From positions 372,001 to 436,000 of the forward strand of contig CAWFHN010000006.1 of the NCBI GenBank assembly GCA_963815665.1: a stretch of 64,000 nucleotides of DNA. Reading direction: 5' to 3'. This document shows positions 7,998-15,769 of this stretch, piece after piece. The position numbers and the translations under genes are program-made. This stretch comes from DASUPK01 sp963815665. Its GTDB lineage: Bacteria; Actinomycetota; Thermoleophilia; Solirubrobacterales; 70-9. The notes under the pieces were generated by a model that saw only the letters and a list, made by a program, of their open reading frames with translations, made no database searches and had not been told where the DNA came from. Within the stretch, counting starts at the first letter, position 1. The number at the start of each line of letters is the position of its first letter.

Positions 7998-8852
7998 GTG
8001 GATTTCGGGGTCTCCTACTTCCCCACCGACGAAGCGATCGAGCCGCCGGCACTCGCCCGGATGGCCGAGGAGCGAGGCTTCGAGTCCGTGTTCGTAACCG
8101 AGCACACCCACATCCCGGCGAGCCGGGAAACGGCCTACCCCGCCGGCGGGGACCTGCCCCGGGAGTACTTCCGGATCTACGACCCATTCGTCTCGCTGGC
8201 GACGATGGCATCGGCGACGGAGCGGATCAGGATCGGGACCGCGATCTGCCTGCTGGTCGAGCGCGACCCGATCACGACCGCCAAGGAGGTCGCCTCGGTC
8301 GACCGGCTCTCGGGGGGACGGATGCTGTTCGGTGTCGGCGCGGGCTGGAACCTCGAGGAGATGGCGAACCACGGCACCGACCCGAAGCGGCGCTTCGCTC
8401 TCCTGCGCGAGCGGGTGGAGGCGTGCAAGGAGATCTGGACCGAGGAGGAGGCGAGCTACCACGGCGAGTTCGTCGACTTCGACCGGATCGTCTGCCGCCC
8501 CGCGCCGCTCCAGGACCCGCACCCGCCCGTGCTGATCGGCGGCAACGGCCCGACGGTGCACGAGCGCGTGCTCGCCTACGGCGATGGCTGGTTCCCGAAC
8601 CGGATCCCGCCGGACGACGCGATGATCGCCCGCGTCGAGGAGCTGCAGCGGCTCGGCGAGGAAGCCGGCCGCGGCGGCATCCCGGTCACGCTGCAGATTC
8701 CGCCGCGCGACCCGCGCGTCCTCGAGCAGTACGAGCGCGCGGGCGTCACCCGGGCGGTCCACATGCTGCGTCCCGACGACGCCGCCGACGCGGGCGCCGC
8801 CGAGCGCAAGCTCGACGAATGGGCCGAGCGGATCCGGGTCTACACGGGTTGA
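7998..8852 (+). CDS. LLM-class F420-dependent oxidoreductase
   Basis: A GTG start gives 284 residues. The N-terminus MDFGVSYFPTDEAIEPPALA, the segment SVFVTEHTHIP, the SLATMASATERIRIGTAI strand, KEVASVDRLSGGRMLFGVGAGW and PVLIGGNG are all standard for luciferase-like monooxygenases of the actinobacterial F420 type. These cytoplasmic TIM-barrel enzymes oxidise or reduce small organic substrates using F420 or flavin; the substrate is not predictable. It starts 98 bases from the divergent GGDEF/HD-GYP gene. Confidence 0.9.
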   Translation: MDFGVSYFPTDEAIEPPALARMAEERGFESVFVTEHTHIPASRETAYPAGGDLPREYFRIYDPFVSLATMASATERIRIGTAICLLVERDPITTAKEVASVDRLSGGRMLFGVGAGWNLEEMANHGTDPKRRFALLRERVEACKEIWTEEEASYHGEFVDFDRIVCRPAPLQDPHPPVLIGGNGPTVHERVLAYGDGWFPNRIPPDDAMIARVEELQRLGEEAGRGGIPVTLQIPPRDPRVLEQYERAGVTRAVHMLRPDDAADAGAAERKLDEWAERIRVYTG

Positions 8853-8884
8853 TCCGCCACCGTCGTGGGTAGCATCGCGCCGCG

Positions 8885-9283
8885 ATGTACCACGCGCTGC
8901 TCTTCTTCCACGTCCTCTCGGCGTTCTTCCTGGTGAGCGGGGTCGTGATGTACTCGGCCTTCGCCCTCGGCAGCCCGCTGGACCGAGCCACTCGCCTGGT
9001 CGCGGAGATCCTCTGGGGCGTGGGTGCGCTGGGCACACTGGCCCTCGGCATCTGGCTGGCGCTCAACCGCCCCGAATACGAGATCTGGGACGGCTGGATC
9101 ATCGCGGCGCTGGTGCTCTGGATCGCCGCGATGGGCTCCGGCGCCCGGGCCAGCCGCGGAATGCGGCCGACGGCCGACGGGTCGCCCGTCGCGGTCGACC
9201 GGCGGACGATGTTCGCCCACTGGATGCGCGTGGTCTACGTCGTCGCCCTGCTGTTCGTCATGGTCTGGAAGCCCGGCGCATGA
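8885..9283 (+). CDS. DUF2269-like membrane protein
   Basis: A protein of 132 residues with four predicted helices. It begins MYHALLFFHVLSAFFLVSGVV, like the H-x-x-x-A start of DUF2269/predicted integral membrane proteins, with a later conserved glycine-rich helix (GVGALGTLALGIWLAL) and a basic loop RASRGM. Its stop overlaps the start of the next membrane gene (ATGA), so the two are translationally coupled and may form a hetero-oligomer. Function unknown. Confidence 0.65.
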   Translation: MYHALLFFHVLSAFFLVSGVVMYSAFALGSPLDRATRLVAEILWGVGALGTLALGIWLALNRPEYEIWDGWIIAALVLWIAAMGSGARASRGMRPTADGSPVAVDRRTMFAHWMRVVYVVALLFVMVWKPGA

Positions 9284-9762
9284 GCGCGCTCGCCGTCATC
9301 GACTACGGAGCGCATCGGGCTGGAGACTGGAAGCTGCCGCTCTTCATCCATATCTTCGGTGCGATGGTGCTGGTCGGGGCGCTGACCCTCGCCGCCGTCT
9401 CCCTGATCGCCGCCTGGCGCAACGGCTCGCCCGCGCTCACCCGGCTCGGCTTCATGGGCATCTTCTACGGCGCCCTCCCCGGGTGGGTGGTGATGCGCGG
9501 CGGCGCACAGTGGATCGAGCACAAGGAGCACTACGACAACGACAACGTCGACCTCACCTGGCTCAACATCGGCTCCAGCGCGGCGGACATCGGCTTCGTT
9601 CTCCTGATCGCGCTGCTTGTGATGGGCGGGATCGCTGTGCGCAGGATCAACCGGGACGGCAGTGCGTCAATCGTCTCCACCCGGGTCGCGGCCGGCCTGG
9701 CAGCAGTCCTGGTCGTTGCCTATCTCGTGGCCGTCTGGGCGATGACCACCAAGCCGGTCTAG
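9280..9762 (+). CDS. Membrane protein coupled to the DUF2269-like gene
   Basis: A protein of 160 residues with four hydrophobic segments (LPLFIHIFGAMVLVGALTLA; LGFMGIFYGALPGWVVM; IGFVLLIALLVMGGIAV; AAGLAAVLVVAYLVAVWAM). A polar loop between helices holds GGAQWIEHKEHYDNDNVDLTW, rich in His, Glu and Asp, which could sit near a metal or heme; that is speculative. It overlaps the preceding gene by 4 bases and ends 4 bases before the tail of the convergent TetR gene. No family name assigned. Confidence 0.6.
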   Translation: MSALAVIDYGAHRAGDWKLPLFIHIFGAMVLVGALTLAAVSLIAAWRNGSPALTRLGFMGIFYGALPGWVVMRGGAQWIEHKEHYDNDNVDLTWLNIGSSAADIGFVLLIALLVMGGIAVRRINRDGSASIVSTRVAAGLAAVLVVAYLVAVWAMTTKPV

Positions 9763-9766
9763 CCGC

Positions 9767-10417
9767 TCAGACTGCGGCCTGACCGGCGCTGGCCAAACGG
9801 CCAAGCTCCCGGCCGAGCGTCTCCGGCGTCCAACGGTCGGTGCCGGCGAGGAGCAGCCGGGCGCCCGATTCGGCGAGGCCCGCAATCGCGTTGCCGATCA
9901 GGCGGGCCGTGACATCGAGACGGCGCGGCCGTGCCCCGTTCCGGTCCTTGAGCCAGCGGCGCGCCAGGCGCGAGAGCTGCTCCACCTGCGCCTCGCGGCC
10001 CCGCTGGATCCGGCGGGCCACCGCGGTGTTCCCACCGCCCTCGCCGAGGAAGATCAGCTTGTAGACGTCGGGTGACGCCGCGACCGCGCGCAGGAAACCC
10101 GTGAAGCCCTCGATCAGAGTCGCCTCGGGATCGCCGAGATCGACGGCCTGGAACGCGGACTGGATCTCGCCCAGGATGCGCTCCTCCTCGCGCCGCAGCA
10201 GCGCGCGGAAGAGCTCGTCCTTGCTCGGGAAGCACGCATAGACGACCGGCTTGGTGACCCCGGCGGCGTCGGCGACCGCCGCCATCGAGGTGCCCTCGTA
10301 GCCGCGCTCGAGGAACAACCCGAGCGCCGCATCGAGCACCTGTGGCCGGCGACGCTCCGGGCCGAGATGCGCGGCCCTCTTTCGGCGGACCTTGTGTGAC
10401 GAGGTTCCCGTTTCCAC
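9767..10417 (-). CDS. TetR-family transcriptional regulator
   Basis: A protein of 216 residues. The N-terminal DNA-binding domain is clear: PQVLDAALGLFLERGYEGTSMAAVADAAGVTKPVVYACFPSKDELF, with the usual tyrosine and phenylalanine after the recognition helix. The C-terminal ligand domain is helical and not further assignable. The gene is divergent from the acyl-CoA dehydrogenase, and two CTAC-N5-GTAG palindromes lie between them, so it most likely represses both itself and that operon until an acyl-CoA or similar ligand binds. TetR control of acyl-CoA enzymes is common; the ligand here is inferred from context. Confidence 0.9.
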   Translation of the reverse strand: METGTSSHKVRRKRAAHLGPERRRPQVLDAALGLFLERGYEGTSMAAVADAAGVTKPVVYACFPSKDELFRALLRREEERILGEIQSAFQAVDLGDPEATLIEGFTGFLRAVAASPDVYKLIFLGEGGGNTAVARRIQRGREAQVEQLSRLARRWLKDRNGARPRRLDVTARLIGNAIAGLAESGARLLLAGTDRWTPETLGRELGRLASAGQAAV

Positions 10418-10418
10418 G

Positions 10419-10457
10419 TTCCTACTCAGGGTAGCATTTTGCTACTCTCGGTAGGAA
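10419..10457. promoter_or_regulatory. Tandem TetR operator candidate
   Basis: Two identical-pattern palindromes CTAC-N5-GTAG lie at 10422-10434 and 10442-10454, with centres exactly 20 bp apart (about two helical turns). The whole 39-bp block is also an imperfect palindrome (TTCCTAC ... GTAGGAA). It begins one base from the TetR start codon and ends 30 bases before the acyl-CoA dehydrogenase start, ahead of its AAAGGAG ribosome binding site. This is a strong candidate for cooperative binding of two TetR dimers. Confidence 0.75.
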
Positions 10458-10487
10458 TTCAGACGACCAAAGGAGAGAGACAGCGAG

Positions 10488-11792
10488 ATGGCCACCGAAG
10501 AGAAGACGAAGGCCGAGCAAAACGGCAACGAGCAGGCTGAGGGCCAGATCTCCGAGCAGCTCGGGATCGAGGCTGGTGACGCGACCTTCTCCCTCGAGCT
10601 CTCCCAGGACCAGCAGGACGTCCGGGACTGGGCGCACGGCTTCGCCGAGCAGACGGTCCGCCCCGCCGCCCACGAGTGGGACGAGAAGGAGGAGTTCCCC
10701 TGGCCCGTCGTGCAGGAGGCCGCCAAGATCGGCCTGTACGGGTTCGAGTCGATCGCGCAGTTCTGGGCCGATCCCTCCGGCCTGACCTTCCCGCTCGTCA
10801 ACGAGGAGCTCTTCTGGGGCGACGCCGGGATCGGCATGGCCATCTTCGGGACGACCCTCGCCGTCGCCGGGATCTTCGGATCCGGTACCCCCGATCAGCT
10901 CGTCGAGTGGGTACCGCAGTGCTTCGGCGACGAGAACGACGTCAAGGTCGGGGCCTTCTGCGCCTCCGAGCCCGATGCGGGCTCGGACGTGTCGGGCTAT
11001 CGCACCACCGCCAAGTACGACGAGGCGAAGGACGAGTGGGTCATCAACGGCCAGAAGGCATGGGCGACCAACGGCGGGATCGCGAACGTCCACGTCGTGA
11101 TCGCCTCGGTCGACCGGGAGCTGGGCTCCCGCGGGCACGCCGGCTTCGTCATTCCGCCCGGCACCAAGGGACTCGAGCAGGGCGCCAAGGTGAAGAAGCA
11201 CGGCATCCGCGCCAGCCACACCGCGGACGTCCACCTCGACGATTGCCGCGTCCCGGGCTCCTGCCTGCTCGGCGGCAAGGAGAAGCTGGACGAGCGGCTG
11301 GCCCGTGCCCGCGACGGCAAGAGCTCCAAGGGCCAGGCCGCGATGCGCACCTTCGAGCTCTCGCGTCCGACGGTCGGCGCCCAGGCCGTCGGGATCGCCC
11401 GGGCCGCCTACGAGTACGCGCTCGACTACGCCAAGGAGCGCGACGCGTTCGGCCGCAAGATCATCGAGAACCAGGCGATCGCCTTCACGCTCGCCGACAT
11501 GAAGATGGAGATCGACGCCGCCAGGCTGCTCGTGCACCGCGCGGCCTGGATGGGCAAGACCGGCAAGGACTTCAACGCCGCCGAGGGCTCGATGTCGAAG
11601 CTGAAGGCTGGAGAGGTCGCCGTCTGGTCGACCGAGCGCGCCATCCAGATTCTGGGCGGCAACGGCTACTCGCGCGAGTTCCCGGTGGAGCGGATGCACC
11701 GCGACGCCAAGATCTGGACGATCTTCGAGGGCACCTCGGAGATCCAGCGCCTCGTTATCAGCCGGGCGATCTCGGGCATGCAGATCAAGTGA
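10488..11792 (+). CDS. Acyl-CoA dehydrogenase
   Basis: A protein of 434 residues, somewhat longer than the usual 380-400 because of an acidic leader (about 40 residues rich in Glu and Gln). Family blocks are present: FCASEPDAGSDVSGYRTTA (substrate/FAD loop), WVINGQKAWATNGG, GVGAQAVGIARAAYEYALDYA, and IFEGTSEIQRLVISRAI, where the glutamate before GTSE matches the catalytic base region of the family. It would put a 2,3 double bond into an acyl-CoA with FAD as acceptor. An alpha/beta hydrolase follows 18 bases later, probably in one operon under the TetR regulator. Confidence 0.92.
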   Translation: MATEEKTKAEQNGNEQAEGQISEQLGIEAGDATFSLELSQDQQDVRDWAHGFAEQTVRPAAHEWDEKEEFPWPVVQEAAKIGLYGFESIAQFWADPSGLTFPLVNEELFWGDAGIGMAIFGTTLAVAGIFGSGTPDQLVEWVPQCFGDENDVKVGAFCASEPDAGSDVSGYRTTAKYDEAKDEWVINGQKAWATNGGIANVHVVIASVDRELGSRGHAGFVIPPGTKGLEQGAKVKKHGIRASHTADVHLDDCRVPGSCLLGGKEKLDERLARARDGKSSKGQAAMRTFELSRPTVGAQAVGIARAAYEYALDYAKERDAFGRKIIENQAIAFTLADMKMEIDAARLLVHRAAWMGKTGKDFNAAEGSMSKLKAGEVAVWSTERAIQILGGNGYSREFPVERMHRDAKIWTIFEGTSEIQRLVISRAISGMQIK

Positions 11793-11809
11793 CCCGGGAG
11801 GCGTCACAG

Positions 11810-12727
11810 ATGCAGGAGATCGAGCTGCACGGCCACAAGGTCGGCTTCCAGGCCGCCGGCGAGGGTCCCCTCCTGATCCTCCTGCACGGGATCACCTCCA
11901 CCTCGGACTCGTGGCGCGAGGTGATGCCGAAGCTGGCCGAGCGCTACACCGTCGTCGCTCCGGACATGATCGGCCACGGCCGCTCGGCCAAGCCGCGCGG
12001 CGACTACTCGCTGGGCGCCTATGCCGCCGGGGTCCGGGACCTGCTCGCCGTCCTGGGCTTCGAGCGCGGCACCGTGGTCGGGCACTCACTCGGCGGCGGG
12101 ATCGCGATGCAGTTCTCCTACCTCTTCCCAGAGTACGTCGAGCGGATGGCGCTGATCTCCTCCGGCGGGCTGGGGCGGGAGGTTCATCCCCTTCTGCGTG
12201 CGGCGGTGCTTCCCGGCTCCGACTGGGTGCTGCCGGTGCTGGCGCACGAGTGGCCGGTGAAGGCGGGCGACGCGGTGCGCTCAGTCGCAGCCAGGCTCGG
12301 GATCGAGGCCGGGCCGGACATCGCGGAGTTCGCCCGCGGCTACGCATCGCTGACCGAGGAGGGGGCGAGCGACGCCTTCATCCACACCCTCCGCAACTGC
12401 ATCGACCACGAGGGCCAGCGGATCTCCGCGCTCGACCGCCTCTACCTCGCCGACCAGCTGCCGACCCTCTTCATCTGGGGCGACAACGACCCCATCATCC
12501 CGGTCGAGCACGGCCGGAACGCCCACCGCATCGTCGCCCACAGCCGCTACGTGGAACTCAAGGGCTCCGGCCACTGGCCGATGCTCGACGCTCCGGACCG
12601 GATCGTCCGCGAGCTGACCGAATTCATGGAGGAGACAGAGCCGTTCGAGTGGTCGCTGGAGTCGGTGCGCGAGCGCCTGCGCCGCGGCCCCGAGCCCGTG
12701 GCCGCACTGTCGGCCGACGCCGACTGA
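11810..12727 (+). CDS. Alpha/beta hydrolase in the acyl-CoA dehydrogenase operon
   Basis: ATG at 11810 gives 305 residues. The catalytic parts are complete: LLHGITSTSDSW (oxyanion), VAPDMIGHGRSAKP, nucleophile elbow VVGHSLGGGIA, acid in FIWGDNDPIIPVEH and histidine in GSGHWPMLDAP. The fold is a classic soluble esterase, thioesterase or C-C hydrolase; the substrate is unknown, but linkage to an acyl-CoA dehydrogenase suggests acyl or ester chemistry. A C-terminal extension of about 30 charged residues is unusual. A further membrane protein gene follows after 10 bases. Confidence 0.88.
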   Translation: MQEIELHGHKVGFQAAGEGPLLILLHGITSTSDSWREVMPKLAERYTVVAPDMIGHGRSAKPRGDYSLGAYAAGVRDLLAVLGFERGTVVGHSLGGGIAMQFSYLFPEYVERMALISSGGLGREVHPLLRAAVLPGSDWVLPVLAHEWPVKAGDAVRSVAARLGIEAGPDIAEFARGYASLTEEGASDAFIHTLRNCIDHEGQRISALDRLYLADQLPTLFIWGDNDPIIPVEHGRNAHRIVAHSRYVELKGSGHWPMLDAPDRIVRELTEFMEETEPFEWSLESVRERLRRGPEPVAALSADAD

Positions 12728-12737
12728 GGAGGACACG

Positions 12738-14618
12738 ATGCTGACAGTCACTCTGCTCGGGGCGAGCTCTCCACCTGCGGGCGGCGCGGCGACCAGCGAC
12801 GTGATCTACGCCACCGCCGGCGCGGCGGTCGTCTCGGTCCTCATGCTGGGCCCGATCCTCCTCTACAAGCTCGGCCGCTTCCCCGCGCTGGGCCGGCTCG
12901 CCGACCTCTCCGAGCGGATCACCAAGCTGCCCGGCTGGGCGGCGCTGCCCACGACCTTCCTCGCGATCACGTTGCTGATCGCGGTCTTCGGGATGTACTG
13001 GGACATCTCCCTGCACATCGACCAGGGACGCGATCCCGGTCCGCTCGCCAACCCCGCCCACTACTTCATCCTGGCCGGGCTCTTCGGCGTGCTGCTCGCG
13101 GGTGTGATCGGCCTGGCGCTGCCGAAGAAGCCGACCCGCACCTCGTACGAGATCGCACCCGGCTGGTACGCGCCCATCGGCGCGCTGATGATCGCGATCT
13201 GCGGGGCAAGCTCGCTGGCCGCGTTCCCGCTCGACGACATCTGGCACCGGATCTTCGGCCAGGACGTAACCCTCTGGGGCCCGACGCACCTGATGCTGAT
13301 CGGCGGCGCCTCGCTCTCGGTGCTCGGCGCCTGGGCTCTACACGCCGAGGGCGACGAGGAACGCAAGGCGATGGGCAGGCGGCTGCCGGCGTGGACGCGC
13401 ATCCGAGAGCTGACTCTCGGCGGTGCGTTCCTGGTCGCGCTCTCCACCTTCCAGGGAGAGTTCGACTTCGGCGTGCCGCAGTTCGCCCTCGCCCTCCAGC
13501 CCACGCTGATCATGCTCGCCGCCGGGATCGGCCTGGTCACGGCGAGAGTCCGCTGGGGGCCCGGCGGCGCGGTCGGGGCGCTCGCCGTCTACGTCGCAAT
13601 CCGCGGCATGCTGGCGGTCGTCGTCGGGGGAATCTTCGGCGAGATCACGCCCCACTTCCCGCCCTACCTCGTCGAGGCGCTGCTCGTTGAGGGCGTCGCC
13701 CTCGCCTACCTGCGCGGCAGGCCGGCGGCGGAACGGCCGGTCGCCTTCGGCGCCATCTCGGGTCTCGCCATCGGCACGATCGGCCTGGCCGCCGAGTGGG
13801 GCTGGTCGCACGTCTGGGTGGTGAATCCCTGGCCCGCGTCGCTCTTCCCCGAGGGCGCGATCACGGGCCTGGTCGCCGCGGTCGCGGGGGGTGTGATCGG
13901 CGGCTTCGTCGGCAGGGCACTAACCCCGGCGGTCGAGCGCCGTGAGCGAGTCCCGCGACCGACGCTTGCGGTGGCGAGCTTGGCCGCGGTCGGCGCGATC
14001 GCCTTCCTGATTCCCGTCAACGCCGGACCGAACGTCAGCGCGACCTTCGACCTGAGCATCCACAACACCGCGGACGGCCGTCTGGCCACCGGCACCTTCC
14101 GGCTCGATCCCCCGGATGCCGCGAAGGACGCCTACTGGTTCAACGTGACCAGCTGGCAGGGCAAGGACGGGCCCGCCCACATCGACACGCCGGATCGGAT
14201 CGGACCCGGCCTGTACCGGCTGGCGCGGCCGATCCACGTCGACGGGACCTGGAAGACGACCCTCCGCCTGCACAACGGGCGTACGCTCGCCGGCCTCCCG
14301 ATCTTCCTGCCCGCGGACCCGGCAATCCCGGTCTCGCAGGTTTCGGCCCCCTCCCACATGACCCGGAGCTTCGTGCTCGACCACAAGAACCTCCAGCGCG
14401 AGCAGAAGCCCGACGTACCGGGCTGGCTCACCCTGGCCGCCTACCTGGGGGTGGGGGGAATCTCCCTCGCCCTGATCTTCGTGGTCGGCTTCGGCCTCGC
14501 GCGGCTCGGGCGACGCGGTGGCGAGCCGCCGGGCAAATCCGCCGAACCAGCCGGAATCGGCCGGGCCAAGAAGGTCGACGAGGGAGCGAAGGCGGGCGGG
14601 CGGCCCGCCACGGCCTGA
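12738..14618 (+). CDS. Large polytopic membrane protein with C-terminal extracytoplasmic beta domain
   Basis: A protein of 626 residues; start chosen behind GAGGAGGA. About eleven or twelve helices come first, with striking polar motifs next to or inside them: MYWDISLHIDQGRDPG, LANPAHYFILAG, LDDIWHRIFGQDVTLWGPTH, GEITPHFPPYLVEALLVEG. After about residue 430 comes a soluble beta-rich domain (FDLSIHNTADGRLATGTFRLDPP ...) of about 130 residues, then one last helix and a basic tail. The spaced histidines and acids suggest a metal or cofactor centre in the membrane, and the C-terminal domain resembles small copper-chaperone-like beta sandwiches in outline; both are inference. Not a family I can name. 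Confidence 0.7.
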   Translation: MLTVTLLGASSPPAGGAATSDVIYATAGAAVVSVLMLGPILLYKLGRFPALGRLADLSERITKLPGWAALPTTFLAITLLIAVFGMYWDISLHIDQGRDPGPLANPAHYFILAGLFGVLLAGVIGLALPKKPTRTSYEIAPGWYAPIGALMIAICGASSLAAFPLDDIWHRIFGQDVTLWGPTHLMLIGGASLSVLGAWALHAEGDEERKAMGRRLPAWTRIRELTLGGAFLVALSTFQGEFDFGVPQFALALQPTLIMLAAGIGLVTARVRWGPGGAVGALAVYVAIRGMLAVVVGGIFGEITPHFPPYLVEALLVEGVALAYLRGRPAAERPVAFGAISGLAIGTIGLAAEWGWSHVWVVNPWPASLFPEGAITGLVAAVAGGVIGGFVGRALTPAVERRERVPRPTLAVASLAAVGAIAFLIPVNAGPNVSATFDLSIHNTADGRLATGTFRLDPPDAAKDAYWFNVTSWQGKDGPAHIDTPDRIGPGLYRLARPIHVDGTWKTTLRLHNGRTLAGLPIFLPADPAIPVSQVSAPSHMTRSFVLDHKNLQREQKPDVPGWLTLAAYLGVGGISLALIFVVGFGLARLGRRGGEPPGKSAEPAGIGRAKKVDEGAKAGGRPATA

Positions 14619-14752
14619 TGGCTGTCTGCGTGATCGTTCCCCTGGCCCACGCCGGTCACGTGCTCGCCGACGCGGCGATCTTCGGCGTGCCGGTGGGGTC
14701 GGTCCTGCTGACGATCTTCGCCCTCAATCGCTGGGGCCCGCGGGACCGCTGA
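14618..14752 (+). CDS. 44-residue membrane peptide coupled to the large membrane protein
   Basis: The ATG at 14618 overlaps the upstream TGA by one base (TGATG), a typical reinitiation arrangement. The peptide is a single hydrophobic helix region (VLADAAIFGVPVGSVLLTIFAL) ending in the charged tail NRWGPRDR, with histidines at the start (LAHAGHVLAD). The overlap, membrane character and reasonable codon choice argue that it is real and acts with the preceding protein, perhaps as a small subunit. Confidence 0.55.
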   Translation: MAVCVIVPLAHAGHVLADAAIFGVPVGSVLLTIFALNRWGPRDR

Positions 14753-14754
14753 GC

Positions 14755-14803
14755 GGGCTGGGGGCCGGTCCGAGCCCAGCCCAATCCGCCCGGCGAGCCG
14801 GGC
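14755..14803 (+). terminator. Two strong hairpins before the MoxR gene
   Basis: GGGCTGGG at 14755-14762 pairs with CCCAGCCC at 14775-14782, and GCCCGGC at 14788-14794 pairs with GCCGGGC at 14797-14803. They fill the 65-base gap between two genes. There is no U-tract. They may terminate the upstream operon or attenuate the MoxR operon. Confidence 0.4.
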
Positions 14804-14817
14804 CGTACCATGGAGCG

Positions 14818-15768
14818 ATGGCCACGGCGCCGAGGCTGGATCCGATCGAGGTGGCGGAGATCGGCTCTCGCCTGGCGGAGAACATCTCGCGGGCGGTCAA
14901 GGCGCCTGATCGCGTTGTGCGCGACTTGATCGTGGCCCTCCTCGCCGACGGCCACGTGCTGATCGAGGACGCCCCGGGGGTCGGCAAGACCGCGCTCGCG
15001 AGGGCCCTGGCCCGCTCGCTGGAGGCCGACTACGCCCGTGTCCAATGCACCTCGGACCTGCTTCCCGCCGACCTGGTCGGCACCAACGTCTTCAACCAGC
15101 GGGCGGCGAGCTTCGAGTTCCATCCCGGGCCGGTCTTCGCCAACGTCGTGCTGGTCGACGAGATCAACCGCGCCTCGCCGAAGACGCAGTCCGGGCTGCT
15201 CGAGTGCATGCAGGAGCGCCAGATCACGATCGACGGCACCAAGCACGAGCTCGCCCGGCCGTTCGTGGTGCTGGCGACCCAGAACCCCTCCGAGTACGAG
15301 GGCACCTATCCGCTCCCGGAGGCGGAGCTGGATCGCTTCATGGTTCGCGTCACGCTCGGCTATCCGGCCGCCGAGGCGGAGGCGTCGATGCTGGCCGAGC
15401 ACGCGGACCGAGACCCGGTCGAGCAGCTCACCCCGATCGCGGACGTGAGCGGCGTCCGCGCGGCTCAGGCTGCGCTGGCGGGCATCGATGGGACCGAGCC
15501 GCTCCGCCGCTACGTGGTCGCGGTCTGCGAGGCGACTCGGGCCGACGAGCGCGTCGAGCTGGGGGCGAGCCCGCGGGCCGGGCTGATGCTCTTCCGCGCC
15601 TCCAAGGCCCTCGCCGCCCTCGACGGGCGGGACCACGTGCTGCCCGACGACGTCCAGGAGCTCGCTCCCTCGGTCCTCTCCCACAGGCTCCTGCTCTCCT
15701 TCGAGGTCGACGGCGATCAGCGCGAGGCGGTGGTCCGCGAGGCGATCGACAGGGTCCCGGCGTTGTGA
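14818..15768 (+). CDS. MoxR-family AAA+ ATPase
   Basis: ATG at 14818, 316 residues. Walker A is APGVGKT (52-58), Walker B VVLVDEIN with the acid pair near residues 114-115, and the MoxR pattern FQF-like segment SFEFHPGPVFANV and ATQNPSEYEGTYPLPEAELDRFM follows. The C-terminal lid ends ASPRAGLMLFRASKALAAL..HVLPDDVQELAPSVLSHRL. MoxR proteins act as chaperone-like ATPases for partner proteins encoded next to them, here a DUF58 protein that starts one base after this stop. Three genes form a tight operon. Confidence 0.93.
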   Translation: MATAPRLDPIEVAEIGSRLAENISRAVKAPDRVVRDLIVALLADGHVLIEDAPGVGKTALARALARSLEADYARVQCTSDLLPADLVGTNVFNQRAASFEFHPGPVFANVVLVDEINRASPKTQSGLLECMQERQITIDGTKHELARPFVVLATQNPSEYEGTYPLPEAELDRFMVRVTLGYPAAEAEASMLAEHADRDPVEQLTPIADVSGVRAAQAALAGIDGTEPLRRYVVAVCEATRADERVELGASPRAGLMLFRASKALAALDGRDHVLPDDVQELAPSVLSHRLLLSFEVDGDQREAVVREAIDRVPAL

Positions 15769-15769
15769 G

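Noticed and set aside
10676..11809. Upstream extension of the hydrolase frame through the acyl-CoA dehydrogenase gene
   Set aside because: Out-of-frame shadow rich in Arg and Gly; the hydrolase starts at 11810.
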